64,000 nt of DNA, from the NCBI GenBank assembly GCA_944474755.1, contig OX104117.1, positions 80,514,926 through 80,578,925 on the forward strand, written 5' to 3'. Positions 45,867 to 58,509 of this stretch are shown here, in pieces (position 1 is the first letter of the stretch; every line of letters begins with the position of its first letter). The stretch comes from Limnoperna fortunei (taxonomy: Eukaryota > Mollusca > Bivalvia > Mytilida > Modiolidae). Under the pieces are notes generated by a model. The model had not been told where the DNA came from, did not search any database, and saw nothing but the letters and a program-made list of their open reading frames with translations. A program made the position numbers and the translations under genes.

Positions 45867-46534
45867 CTGTAAAATAATCGTTGCGGTTTTTAAAACAGCA
45901 AAAACAGTTACAGAAACCTATCTAGACCTCAAAACGTACCTAGACCGGAAAACGTAGGGATATGCAAAACATTGTACCAAAGGAATCGCGGTTCTTTATA
46001 TATTGATATGAAAAAAAAATGAAACACTAAATTGTATTTATATTATATATTTATTTGAAATCTCAATCGATTTCATTGGAAATCATTGGGGCAGAGAAAA
46101 AATTGTCCCCTCTCCCTGACGATACGTTAGGAGGACGCCATCTTGTTTACTTTGGATACTGAAAGTAGTCCGCTCAGAGGAAATATCGATATATAAATTA
46201 TCTGAGAAGACGCCATTTAAATGTTTTTATCCAATCAAAGCACTTAATATAAATAAATTACAGCATGAATAGAATTATGAGTTAATAATTGTCATGTTAT
46301 AGTCAACAGGTTTATGGTAGAATCTAGCTCCCATCTATATTTCCAGACGCATGTCTAAGTGTCAGTTCGGTCTAAAAATAAATTTCAAGCTTGCAAAGGT
46401 ATATCAAATGTAAAAAAACACTTAACTGGTTGAGTTGATCAGTGACAAAATACATGTACCATTATATATTGAAAAATGTGAAAGTTCATTTATGGCTACT
46501 CTGGAAAAAGCACTTTAGTTTCAGGCTCGTTTTT

Positions 46535-46745
46535 ATACCCCGCCACACGAAGTGGCGTTGTATTATGTTATACCTTCAGTTTTGTTCGGTGTCAATCCGT
46601 CCGTTCGTCCGTCCCCCGAAGGTTTCCAGATGATAACTCGAAAACGCCTCAAGGGATTCGAATAAAATTTTGCACAGCTGTTCAGTACAATAAAACACAG
46701 GTCAAGTTCAATTTTCAGGATGATCCGAAAAAATATTATTGAAGT
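46535..46745. repeat. Dispersed repeat
   Basis: TACCCCGCCACACGAAGTGG ... GTCCGTTCGTCCGTCCCCCG ... GATAACTCGAAAACGCCTCA. The 'CCGTCCGT...GATAACTC' layout is one I associate with abundant bivalve repeats. Confidence 0.5.
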
Positions 46746-47664
46746 TTTGCCACTTTATAAATTTTTAAATTTGACAATAATGAAATTTTCTGGTCTAAGA
46801 AAAATAACTCATTTCTTTTTGTCTCTATATACTCGTACTTCATACTTCATACTTTTTAAAGGCTGATGATACATTTGTGCTCATGGACATTCTAAACCAG
46901 TTGATTTCTAGTTGATAAATGACCTTAGGGATTTAACAGAGTATGATATGCTATTAAGCTGGAGGTCTTTTTCCATTTTTATATTATTTCAAAGAGAATA
47001 GCTTATAGTTATCACCAGAATATAGAGTTTGAACATGAATGTCAGATGATATTTTGCACGATGAATAATTTTTTAATCTTTTTATTTAGTTTATGACAAG
47101 AAAATAATATTATTGTGAATTAATTAACTTAATTATGTCTATTACCAGAAGCTAAGATCAGTAGGCTCACAAAGTAAAGTTTATAATATCATTTTAATGT
47201 CATATGTTTTCTATTCAGTTCAATTGTATTTCTATAGATAGTTCGTTGTCAAATACAAACGCATTAGTTGGACAGTCCTAAAATCTAAACAACATTAAGA
47301 ACAAAAAGCAAAGTATGCTTCGGATGTGAAACAAGGTCTCTAATTGTCAACGAAATTTTTATAGTCATATTATATGTAAGAATAAGGTCGATTAGACAAA
47401 ACAATTGACATTAAAGGGTTGTGGTGGTTATCTGTATGACACTCACACTTCATTTATCATATTCAAACTGAGACAACACTGTTTTCTTAGACATATTGTT
47501 TGATAACTGATGAAATTGGACGAAACAAAAAGAGTCTTTTCGAGTGGATGTGAAAAGAAAATGGATACACAAAAGCGTACAGGCAAAAAATAATCATTTC
47601 TAAATTCTAATATATTACACATTGTTAAGACACGACTTCAACTTTATTATTGTTCTTTTTAATT

Positions 47665-47862
47665 TTTTTATATGAATAATGTTTAACGCCAATTTAAATA
47701 ATTGTTAAACTCCATTGTTGATCCAAGTTTTATATGCAATGTGAAAACCCCCTGCACAACCTGCCCACGGTAACACTTGAACCCCAAAACCTCAGTTTGA
47801 TAGGCACATCGAGATCAATAGTAGATGACTTACTTCCTTGGCCATCGAGGCCCTTTTAGTAA
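47665..47862 (-). mobile_element. SINE with head, diverged
   Basis: GTTTAACGCCAATTTAAATA, ACTTGAACCCCAAAACCTCA, GATCAATAGTAGATGACTTA and CTTGGCCATCGAGGCCC follow the family order through to the tRNA-like end. Confidence 0.65.
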
Positions 47863-48687
47863 TAAGTAGAGCTATTTGGTGAATATGAAATTCTCATAAA
47901 CACAAAACAGAAAACAAATTCATTTATGTTCGGTATTACTACAGCAACATAGTAAATACCTGTTTCCTCAAGAAAATTAAATAGTTCTTTACGAAGCTGA
48001 TATATATTGTCGTTCCATCATGCATTACTGCATACATGGCCTAAAAACATTCCGAATTTCAAACGTTACCTTATTCTTGTATTTTAGGCAAATAAATCTC
48101 CTTCATGTAACATGTAATGACGAAAATGCCCCCACTATCTATGCATTGTTAGGGTACATTGCACTATGGTCCTTAAACACAACACATATTTCAAATGAAT
48201 TTTGAGAATGAAAAGTATATCATACATACGTTTTTATGTAAACAGTGCTGTAACCTATTGCCTGAATTAATATGGCTAGGATTTTACAGTTTAACATAAA
48301 TATTCTTATCTTCAATGTGTGTCATGGTTTGGAACTATCTGACCTTTTTTTAGTTCTAAACAAAGGTAAGTGGTATAAAGATAAAATAAAGTTAAATTAT
48401 ACCTGACTAATTTTTTGTATCATAAAAACTACGTGACCTTTTTAATATTTAGACATAATTCAATATATAGAACTTCAGTGTAATGTAATTGATTCTTACG
48501 TACGGCACATATATGCACCTTTTAGATGTAGTAATATATCTACGGAAACGAATTTTAATGAGTATGTTGCTTTTTGAAATATTTTTCTTAAATGCCATGT
48601 TTACTTTATTGTACAATTGTGTGATTATTAAATAAAATATTGTTAATACAAGATATTGCAGTAAAGTCTAGGTGGGTTAAGTAATAA

Positions 48688-48935
48688 TTTGTTTGTTTGT
48701 TTGTATTGTATTTAAATCACCCTTCTGCAATTTTGGCGTCCAGTTTTAATTGGGACTGGATGCTGGATTTCCCATATGAAACTCCCGATATTCTGTAGGA
48801 AAACTAGCAATCCGTGTCAGTTTAGATTGGAGTCGAGTGCACTATTTTCGCAGAGACTCGAACCCGCAATCTCAGTATTGACAGACCTCGTGATCAATAG
48901 CAGACGAACTTAATCATTCGGCCATAGAGGTCCTT
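48688..48935 (-). mobile_element. SINE, near full length
   Basis: Begins with a GTTTGTTTGTTTG tail and contains GGAGTCGAGTGCACT, GAGACTCGAACCCGCAATCT and GATCAATAGCAGACGAACTT, ending CGGCCATAGAGGTCCT. Among the better preserved copies. Confidence 0.75.
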
Positions 48936-49754
48936 GCTTTAAGTAATAATGGCAAACGTATTGTGAGGCAAAAAAAAATTAAGAACACTATTAACTACGA
49001 TAGATGTTTAATGCATTAATTTGCATTATGTTGTAGTGATAACAAGCTTTATTTTATACAATGGAACAGTCAAACGTATAATGTTCAAGTCTTAAGTCTA
49101 AAGTCAATCACCTATTAGCAAGGTGTTGATTGTAGCTTATTTTTTACACAGGTCTTTCCCTTTTCCCTTTTTTGCCTTTTTGTAGTTCACATCAAATATT
49201 CAACGTTTACAGTACTTGTCACATTGACACAAAGAACGATACCTCATATATACGAATCATTAATAAAAATGAGAAAGCTATTTTAATTGCGTATATATGA
49301 TTAATGAACAACATGTTAGACATTACTGAAATAGATCTTTGTAGGGTTAGGAATGTGGTTTGATTTTTTTTGTTAATTTAAAGATTATAGATTTTTAGAG
49401 TACAGTGTTTTGTTTTAAACAAAATACATGTATGAAACGCAAACACCGTCTCACTTATTACTATGAGGCACATGAATCTTTTTCAAGATTTTATCGGTTC
49501 CGATCAAATGAAATTTTACACTAGGCAACTTAAACTCAAAGTAAAATAGGGCAATGAGAATGCGACGAATTTAGATTTACAGAGATATAAATATGATTAA
49601 GGTACGACATGATGATAAAATAGTAGCATGTACAATTTATGCATTAGTTTTTAAACTTGGTTTTCATTATAATTATGAATTGTAAACACAACTTTTCATG
49701 AATAATTGGTGTTATACTGTATATGTTTCAGCCATAGAGCATAGTATACACATT

Positions 49755-50330
49755 CTCTTAACATGTTGATTTTACAGGAGTTACAGGACAATAATGTTTC
49801 AAAATGTATGGTGGTTATGCAGCAGAACTTCCCGTTCATGGACAGCAGCAGCTCCAGCGTATAGTGTGTACATTTCACAACTTATACGCTATTCTAGATC
49901 CTGCGAACGGTATTCCGATTTTCTTGACCGATCACTGCCGTTGACTGCTTAACTACTCAAACAAAGGTTTGGGGTACCTAGGTTGATGTTATCTCTCCAA
50001 TAGTTCTATGGTCGTCACCATGACTTAATTGGTCGTTATGGGAAATCAGTGTCTCAAATACGATCTGATATTTTTGCTGAGTCATAGGTTGTCTTTCCTA
50101 CTCCTGGATGTGACTAATTAGAGGCAATCACTGCTTACTAGTCCGGAGCAACGGAGTGCACCCACGTTTTTACTGGGTTCGGGTTAACCTTTTTCAGTTT
50201 TTTGTGTTGCGCTTGTCTGTATCAGGATTTCTAACTGTCACTTGACTTTTGGCTCTCGTAGTTCGGTCGGTTTTCATGACATTTTGTTGGAAAATCTGAA
50301 AAGAGACGCTACAAGTGCCTAGATAGTCAA
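49755..50330 (+). mobile_element. Penelope-like element 3' remnant
   Basis: Shares with 56985-57380 the segments GCAGCTCCAGCGTATAGTG, TATTCTAGATCCTGCGA, ATGGGAAATCAGTGTCTCAA and ACTGGGTTCGGGTTAACC. The coding part is only a short broken piece, with a ~450-nt tail. Confidence 0.68.
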
Positions 50331-50411
50331 GAATGATCATTCGTGGTTATCAGTGATACAAAATTCCTGAATAAATAAAAAATGCAACAAAGTTCCAGGC
50401 AATATATTTTG

Positions 50412-50458
50412 CTACGCCTGACGTGCGTTTCGTCTATTCAAGACTCATCAGAGCAGTT
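50412..50458 (-). ncRNA. Hammerhead ribozyme-like motif
   Basis: The minus strand reads CTGATGA, then a GTCT...AGAC stem-loop, then GAAAC, a short CGCACG stem III and a GTC cleavage triplet. The core spans 50451-50420. Every conserved core element is present; stem I pairs only partly. Hammerheads of this short-stem-III form are known from Penelope-like elements, and a Penelope remnant lies next to it. Confidence 0.65.
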
Positions 50459-50879
50459 CTACCCAAAAGATCAAAAATACCAAACACTATATGAATATGA
50501 AGAGCATAGAACAATAAAACCAAAATATAATAAACAGTGATATGATATCGACTTTTCGAAATTGTTTGAATTAATTTAAGCATCAATCAAATTTTTAAGA
50601 TCATCACAGGCGAAATCTTTGCTCCAAAAAGTGTATAAGAGTAAATAATATTTTATTAGTATTGCTCATATTTATATAAATTGTTCTTGATTTTCCTTGC
50701 GATAGAAAGTAACCATTTTCATCCCCGATGTTGATAAGCTAGCAAGTGATGTCATAAGCTTTCCTAACTATATAAATACTTGCCATTATTGGCCAAATGT
50801 TGCCGAGGTATACACAGCAGACGCAAGATAATTATAATAATATACGTTCACTGGTTGTACCTAACAAATGAGAGGCTTT

Positions 50880-51400
50880 CCACTTATTGCAAAAATGACC
50901 TTGACCTTGACTCTGGTTATATGGAAATTGAATCTTCTTTTCAAAATAAACAAACGAAAGAAAAACCATTTTATCCGTTATAAGTTATAGCCTATCGTTT
51001 CCCGTTTCAAAGAAATAGCGAAGACAAGAAAATGTCAAAATTTAAAATGTGACCTTGACCTTTGACCTTGTGGCTATTTTCAAAGTCAAGGTCAATGATG
51101 ACCAATGATATAAGGTTTCATATATATTTCTGTTATAGTTACTGAGATATCGTGACATAATGAAATTCACAATACATTTTATTGGTCTTGGGCAAATAAC
51201 GCGTTCAAAATCAAACCATGTAAACAATCAAACCTTTCAAGACCTTAAGATGTTCTACATTTTTGTACAAGATTTGTTTCTGTAGCTCTCATGGTTCAGG
51301 AGAATCGCATACACCACAAGGTCAAAATTTAGAATCGGACCTTAACCTTTGACTTGTGACCTTTTTCAAGGTCAAGATCTATTATGACCAACTGTGAAAT
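50880..51400. repeat. Repeat rich in TGACCT/AGGTCA words
   Basis: TGACCTTGACCTTTGACCTT (51051) and its inverse TCAAAGTCAAGGTCAATGAT (51079) recur in weaker form near 50895 and 51300-51375. The spacing of two AGGTCA half-sites by one base resembles a DR1 nuclear-receptor site, but this is a dispersed repeat and function is not implied. Confidence 0.6.
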
Positions 51401-51599
51401 CCCAAGTCTCTATCACCTCTGGTTCACGAGTAACAATGCTACAAAATGTGCTTCCGATATTAAAGGGGAAATAACTCTTATAAGGAGTCGTCAAAATCAT
51501 TTGTGCGATATGTAACAAATTGTCACAATCAATAGCTGACCATTTTGCTGACCATTTTGCAACAACTTTTATTGCGACATCTTTTACGGCTTCTTAATT

Positions 51600-51775
51600 A
51601 ATCTGATAACAAGGTTTTTTGTGACAGGGGAAATTACTCCGTAAAGAACAAGTGTTCGGTGTGACAGGGTTAACTGCGACAGAGTAATGTCTAATACATC
51701 CATAGTACACAATGTCTTTACGACATGTCGCGAAACAAAATTTATAATGGGATAATAAAAACTTGGCGGAGGAAT
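51600..51775 (+). repeat. Dispersed repeat, copy 2 of 2
   Basis: GTAATGTCTAATACATCCAT, CACAATGTCTTTACGACATG and CGCGAAACAAAATTTATAAT correspond to 32140-32215. Confidence 0.55.
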
Positions 51776-52245
51776 AATAAGAAACAGACAAAAAACAATA
51801 AGTCTTTCCGCTTGGAAACAGAAGAATAACAGAAAGGCTATCCACGCGGAAAGTGGAAAGCATTAATTATAGTGATGTAAGTCAATAGAAAGAATTTATG
51901 CACTTCTCAGTAACATTTTGGCTCCACAGAGGTTTATGGTCCAATACAAAAATATTTGTTGAATGCCGATATGGTTCATCATGATGATAATGGTCTGTTG
52001 ATTTATGCCAAAAGTTGTAGCGCTGCAGCAGCGAGTCCAAAACGTGCTTGATAGATAGATATATATATATTGATATATATATGTAACCAATCATAACATA
52101 TTCATCTTAAACTTTCTCATTTCAACTGAACCCAAAACTTTTTAATAATTGCTTCTCAGTCTGCTAACCGCGGACGTGTCGTGCTGTTACTTGGCTTTGC
52201 TCAAATATTCCAACAAGATGTAACCAAATTATCAAGGTGACAAAT

Positions 52246-52293
52246 TCATTACGCTGACGCTTGTTTCGCCTACTTAAGACTCATCAGTGACGT
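52246..52293 (-). ncRNA. Hammerhead ribozyme-like motif (left arm of an inverted pair)
   Basis: Minus strand: CTGATGA, stem II GTCT-TAAGT-AGGC, GAAAC, AAGC, GTC. The core is complete. The strand after GTC (AGCGTA) has lost bases compared with the right-hand copy (TGGCGTA), which would pair with the ACGTCA before CTGATGA. Confidence 0.65.
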
Positions 52294-52558
52294 TTAACTC
52301 TAAATGTTTAAGATATTCTTCTTTGTGAGATGGAATAATATTTTTTTTCATTGGGAGATGGAATAATAAAAGTCCACTGGGATCGAGTAAATACACAATA
52401 CAGGCAGTTCAAAATATCATATAACGAGTCTAAAAAAAATATTATTCCATGAAAAAAAATTATTCCATAGCGTCATGTTTGTCGATCCGATACTAAATAA
52501 GTGTACTGCTTTAGCAGCTTTCTTTTAGACTCTTTATATTTATATATTTTATATATAA

Positions 52559-52592
52559 GTCTTAAGTAGACGAAACGCGCGTCTGGCGTAAT
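52559..52592 (+). ncRNA. Hammerhead ribozyme-like 3' half (right arm)
   Basis: Plus strand: GTCTTAAGTAGAC, GAAAC, GCGC, GTC, TGGCGTA. It has stem II, GAAA, stem III and the cleavage triplet, but the CTGATGA box is missing (ATATAA instead), so it is a half motif. Confidence 0.5.
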
Positions 52593-53288
52593 GAATTGAG
52601 CTTTTGTTGAAATAAAAGCAATAGTACGTTTAGCTCGGTATGTTTTATAGTTGTAATTTATATAACGATGTTGTAACATGTGGGCAGTTTAGCCCCATGA
52701 CCTTTTGTTTTTATGGTCGATTATAGTATAAGTTACGGTACGCTCATATGACAACGGCCTCTTAAATATTTGCGTATTGGGGAAACTATTAACATGTTTT
52801 GCTCTGACTGAGTCACCAAATTTCGTGGAGTAATGAGAGACCCCTTAAAACGAGCGAAATAATTTTAATTATATCAATTATAACCCAGAAGGGTACTCAA
52901 GGAAACTCACTAACACCCATAAAATAGTCTAGAAATTGGCTTTGCACAATCAGCTGAAAAATAACCAATACATTTAACAAATTATATAAATAAATTTATT
53001 TATCAATTCTGCATAAAACCGCCTTTTAAATACAGCTCTAATATCTAAATTCCATTGAATAATAAATCCACTGTCCAGCTGCTATCTGACTGCTACAGCC
53101 AAATATCAAAATAAGAACTCATTTCCTCTCCCTCAGTCAAAGGTCATTTACAGAGCCGTTGTCATATGCTACATTCTTATATCATGCTTTGCTCATAAAT
53201 TGCCCGTATTATCTTTTATCATCATATATTCATTTAACAGTTATCATGAATTTACAGACAGCTATACTTTTTCTGTTTTATATGAGGT

Positions 53289-53600
53289 TTGATCATTCCG
53301 GGTCGCCACGTCACCAAACGAAACTCCAGAGTTGTCAATTCAGGCGGGAATGGCTCATCGTGCCAATCAGACGAAATTGAGTCCAAAACTACAAATTTGC
53401 TAGCACCGAAATGGTTCAAGCAAACCAACACAAACTATGAATCTGCATTTACCCATACTTTGCCCTATGCCGACGAAATTGCGTCCTCCTTATTGAAGCA
53501 AATTAAGGAATCTTATATGGAATTATCTAGTCGCAAAACACACAATCTTTCTTTTTTGACCACAACAACAGAGATATGCCCACCTCAAACAATCACTTGA
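53289..53600 (+). other. Unassigned 103-codon ORF
   Basis: Begins MIIPGRHVTKRNSR and ends EICPPQTIT. It is polar and more G+C rich than its surroundings. No signal peptide, domain or clear splice context is seen. It may be a retroelement fragment or chance. Confidence 0.2.
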
Positions 53601-55129
53601 ATATGGTCAAAAGGTATCGGAAATCTAAATCTCAGGAGCAATTTGCTACTATTAACAGTTTGACATTGGAGCAATAAAAGATACTGTGACATTTAAACCG
53701 CCGTTAAAGAGTGATCCCGAAATTATTGACACCATAAGTTAAAAGGTACTGATGCAATTACATTTCAATTGTCATTGTCTGTTAACACTCCTTCGCTACA
53801 AATTCTCAACCTTCAGGTATACATGTTAGCACAAATTGTTTACGTTGACTTCGTCGGATTGCTGCCAAATCTATAAGACGAGGATAGTAATGATGACGTT
53901 CGTTTTCTGAACGTCAACATCGCCATAACAAAAAAATAGAACAAAGATGAGTAATAGAGTTTTCAATAGACAATTAGTCAACGACACAAAAACCGTAAAC
54001 AAAGAGGGGACAACAACAAAACAAGCGGACACACAACGCAAGTAGCTTACTCATAAACAATTTAATCAGAAGATATCGATGCAAAGATGTATTAGAATAA
54101 ATAATGTACAAAACTACAAAGAAAAGTCTTGCTTAAAACTCACGAACGCAAGAAGAAAGAACTATTAAAACATACAACAAACAAAAAAGGAACATGAAGC
54201 CCTCTGAATAATAGTTATATCAGAAGTTAAAATAGGTGAAGCATATCCGGCTTTACTAGTGACACCTATCTTGTAACTTATGGTCAGATTCGGTGTAATT
54301 TCCAGAATGAGAGAAGAGACCAGAACGTTGACCAGACTCTGCTCAGGAAAATTCGTCACTAAATGTATAAAATTAACTCTTTGATGGCTAATCATTCTTG
54401 ACTGGGACCAGACAATTTACTAGGGATCATCTCAATTTGAATATCAAAAACATATGATATACATGTACTTTAAATGTGGAGAATGCAGAAATATTATTGC
54501 ATAATGTGAAAATAATTGATTGGTATATTGAAATCGTCCTGATAATAATAATATAATTTAAAGTTTAACCGGCATACGTTGTCGATTTAAAACATTTGGT
54601 ATATTCTATCGATTACACTGATTAATACCATCAATCCATAGAATTACTCAAATTTTACTTATCCGTCATTTCATAGATGCAATAATAGGAAGGATCTTTT
54701 TGTCTGCTATTTCACCTCTGGTAAATAGCCGAGTGATCGCTCACTGATAACTATAAGAGTTGCGTTTTTAAGTTCAAGTAATGAATGATAACAACAATTC
54801 TGGCAATGACACAGGTGTCGTTCGATTTGTAAGCACCTTGTTATCTATAAAAAGTTGTAAATTGAACTTTTACGTTGTTAACCCATAAGATTCAAAACAC
54901 AAATTTCAAACTACAGGGAACATTTTGAATATTGATATTAGAAAAAGCTCTAATTTTTCCGAGTCAGTGCTTATTGTGGAATTCGGTATTTGTTACTATG
55001 TTACTATGTAACAAATATACCGAATGCATGAACGGTAAACCGTTGTGTAATAATTTATTCTTTTCAAATTTTTAATTGCGGATATTTAATAAAATACAGA
55101 GAAAGAATGTACACGACGTGACTTGCTAC

Positions 55130-55215
55130 CGTGGGACATTTATCGGAACACATAAAAACGTTACAATCGAGTTCCATCACACAACCGTTAGGACAGAACC
55201 ACAATTTTTTGTCGT
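55130..55215 (-). other. Cysteine-rich open segment, possible exon of unknown type
   Basis: On the minus strand an open frame of about 75 codons includes KKLWFCPNGCVMELDCNV and then FMCSDKCPT, followed by GTAGCA. Five cysteines fall within 19 residues. The spacing is not that of the Ly6 exons here and I recognise no family. Confidence 0.25.
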
Positions 55216-56604
55216 GAGAATTTCGTCTATACTTCTCGCTGGACGTTAAATATGATTGCTTGCCTACGAGTCGTTATTTTTGCATTTTACATATTAATGC
55301 ATACATAGAACGCATATTTAAATATAACAACAATGCATGCAAAACAATGTAGTTTTCATTATTTATAAAACGAATAGAAGTTATGGAAAAGTTAGATTTA
55401 GATGTATCCAAATTTCAATGAAACAAAACAAAAAAGACCAAATTAGAATAGGAAAGGAAGATTAGTTATTTTCATCTTTTCTTAATAAATCTTAATTCTT
55501 TATCTTTATTTTAGACATCCAAAATTTAATACTAGTATAGATTGTCCCTGGACAGGTAGTCTTTTATTATTTCTTTTTAATCAATCTTGAAAGTATGCCT
55601 TGCCAAAAAGATTTGGAGACATAACTGAATAGTGGTGTGGGCTGTCTGTTGGTCAGTCTGTACCTATTGATAGAAAGCCAAGGCAGCATCTTTTTACAAG
55701 TTCTTTTCTGCTATATAACTAACTAATCAATCAATTAAGTCATGAAACACTGAGAACAAGTTGTTTAATATCAAATACATTTTTTTTTAAAGTTCAGTTA
55801 TTTTCTTCAAAATAAAAAAAAATCGATCGGTCGCATCAGTTTAACCATGAAAACTTGGAAAAAATCTTTTTAAAAAATTAAAAACATGTCGCTCGCCTTG
55901 AAAAAAAATCATTCGCTCCACAAAATCAGAATTTCAAAAAAAATTAATAAAAAAAATTTCGCTCGCTCGCTCCTTATTTTCAAAGTTAAAGTCCGAAGAA
56001 CAAGAAATTAATTCTGTGTGGCCTTAGTGTTAAATTAAATCATAAAATATATCATTGAGGTTTTTACACACACTTTTTTACATTTGACAAAGTCTAGTTT
56101 CTAAGCAGTAAACTTTAAATGCTAATGATTTGGTAAGGAAGTAAGTCATCTATTATGTTCAATGTCTTGTTAAGTCTGACGTTGCTGGTTCGAGCCTTAT
56201 TGGCGGCCGGCTGAGTAAGAATCAAAATTAACTGACAGTTTTCTGCAGAAAGTTGGACAATTAACATGATATATATATATATATTACTAGACAAATTTAT
56301 CACTATAAAAGCGTTATATTGTGTTGATAATTTAGATTTTTTATTTTTTAGTGAAAACACAATTTAATTAATGCAAATCCAAATCTGGTTCTATTTGCAA
56401 ATACCTAATTTTGATTTTTTTAACATTTGATTGATTGCTTGATTGATTGATTGTTGTTTTACGTCCAGCAAGCAGTATTTTAGCTATATTCAGAACGTGA
56501 TAATTAGAAGCATCCACAAATTTGATTATAAATAATACTTAATATACTGAAGACTAAATCTGTCATATGTTAGATTTTCTGATTGACCACATATTAGTCA
56601 TGTT

Positions 56605-57390
56605 TGTAGGACATGTCGTTGCAGCAAACTGTTGGTATTCCAATGGGTACTAATTGTGCTACTCTCCTTGCCAACCTTTTTTAGTACTCTTATGAGCTGA
56701 GTTCCTAGAAGGCCTGCCGAAGAAGAAAGAAAAAACACTGTCCCAGACCTACAATTTAACATTCCACTATATTGATGATGTTTTGTCCTCAACAATGCTA
56801 AAAATGATGACTATTTACATTCAATCTAGCTTAGCGAGCTTGAAATAAAAGACCCACCAATACACTATGGTCAGTCTCTTACTTAGACTTACTTCTAGAA
56901 ATAGACTTAGGAAAACTACAAACTGGACTCTACGACAAACGTGAAGACTTCAGCTTTCCAATTGTCAACTTTCCGTTCACCGAAAGCACCATTACAGCAG
57001 CTCCAGCGTATGGTGGGTCCATTTTACAACTTGTACGTTATTCTAGATCCTGCGACCAGTATTCCATTTTTTTAAACCGATCTGTGTTATGGGAAATCAG
57101 TGTCTCAAATACGATCTGACATTTTCGACGAGTCCAGATGGTGTTTCCTATTCCTGGCTTTGTCTTTTCCCTAGACATGACAATAAATAACTCGTCTTAT
57201 TAGAGGCAGACACTGCTTATTCGTCCGGAACACCCGAGAGCACCCATGGCTTTTATTGGGTTCGGTTAACTCTCTTTCTGTTTTTTGTATTTTTGGTTTT
57301 TGTGTTGCCTTTGTCTATATCCGGATTTGTAGCTTCCTTTCACTCTTGGCTCTTGTTGTTCGGTAGGTTTCTTTGCTCCTTTTCTAATTA
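56605..57390 (+). mobile_element. Penelope-like element remnant (RT and 3' part)
   Basis: Broken reverse transcriptase frames include GIPMGTNCATLLANLF (about 56630-56680), HYIDDVLSS (about 56763-56790), then LLLEIDLGKLQ and YDKREDFSFPIVNFPF (to about 56985). The order and wording match Penelope-like retroelements common in molluscs. The following ~400 nt are a non-coding tail shared with 49790-50300. Stops and frame changes make it inactive. Confidence 0.75.
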
Positions 57391-58484
57391 ATAGTCTTGC
57401 CTTGTTATAAAAAAACTGGACCAGCATACATTATGTACTAATACACGATATCATTGCAGATATATCTAATGTAGACTAAAACAAGGTGCGCTGGAGCTAG
57501 AGATTGTAAAATTAAAAAAATATCTAACGTAGATAACATTTTTGTATTAAATTGATTTGGAGCCGCATTTCACGTTCTAGTAAATAGTGAGAAATGAAAT
57601 TTAATGTACTAACAATTTATGCTAAAGGTATATATATAAAATGCATAATCTGACATCAATATTTAAAGAAAAAGTTACTTGGTAAACTAACAACTACTTT
57701 TGTCTATCCTAGCCGTAAGTTTCATGTACACGTATCTAAATCGACTGATCTTGAAAGCGATAAGCAGGTTCCTTTGAGTTTTGCTAGAACATTGTGCTAA
57801 GTCTTGAAATGCAATGCGCACAGCTTTGGATCAGTATTTAACTACCATTTCGGTTGTCTTGTCATCAAAGAATAGAATAGACAACTAGACTATGTCTTGA
57901 TCTGCACATATAAAGGGCACTAGGGCTTTGGTACATCAATGTAGTCAATTATTAAGATGTACTTATCCCGGGATATCTATGCAACTACATGTAAAATACA
58001 AGGACTCTTTCTTTGAGCCCTATCTTCATGTACGTGGAAACGTTTAAATTTGGACTTCCTATTAAAAAGTAACTGCTATCTTAAATTATAAAAAACATCA
58101 ATTTTTTTTTGTTGCTTACAGTATTAAGCTAACAGTATTAAGACATGATCAATAAAATTATTGAAGGTAATACTACAGTAGAGTATTGTGCTAATCAGAG
58201 CTGGAACGACCTGGAGTTTGCATTCGCTACTACTTTCTTACGGAGTTAATAATGAATTATATCCCTTGTAACAATAGTCGACTTACGCAAAATTTTGTCT
58301 AGACGTTCAGTGTTCTACAGTTCTAAAGAGTGATACCAAAGTTGAAAGCATGCCGTAAAAATATTGATTCATTGTCACCAGAGAATTTACTTTAAGTATC
58401 ATGGCTTATCAAGTTTCAAAGCTTATCATGGCAGTTATCTTTAACATACCGGCTGACAGTGCCCTTATTGTCAATAGAGTAGAC

Positions 58485-58509
58485 ATGGGTTCCAGGAACG
58501 TTTTATTAA
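58485..58509 (+). CDS. Gene 3 exon 1
   Basis: Encodes MGSRNVLL and ends in phase 1 at GTAAGA; nearly identical to gene 1 exon 1 and its flanks. Confidence 0.75.

Larger units (their letters stand above)
52245..52602. repeat. Fold-back element bounded by inverted hammerhead sequences
   Basis: The left end (CAAATTCATTACGCTGACGC...) and the right end (reverse complement CAATTCATTACGCCAGACGC...) are inverted copies of about 45 nt. Inside them, GATGGAATAATATTTTTTTT (52329) is inverted as AAAAAAAATATTATTCCAT (52432). Confidence 0.72.
44553..58484. other. Repeat-rich gap between divergent genes 4 and 3
   Basis: Nearly 14 kb of Penelope remnants, hammerhead motifs, SINEs, hairpins and dispersed repeats. 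No Ly6-type exon was found on either strand. Both gene promoters should lie at its ends. Confidence 0.55.

Noticed and set aside
51050..51100. TGACCTTTGACCT as a functional nuclear-receptor promoter element
   Set aside because: It belongs to a dispersed repeat far from any start site; kept only as a repeat observation.
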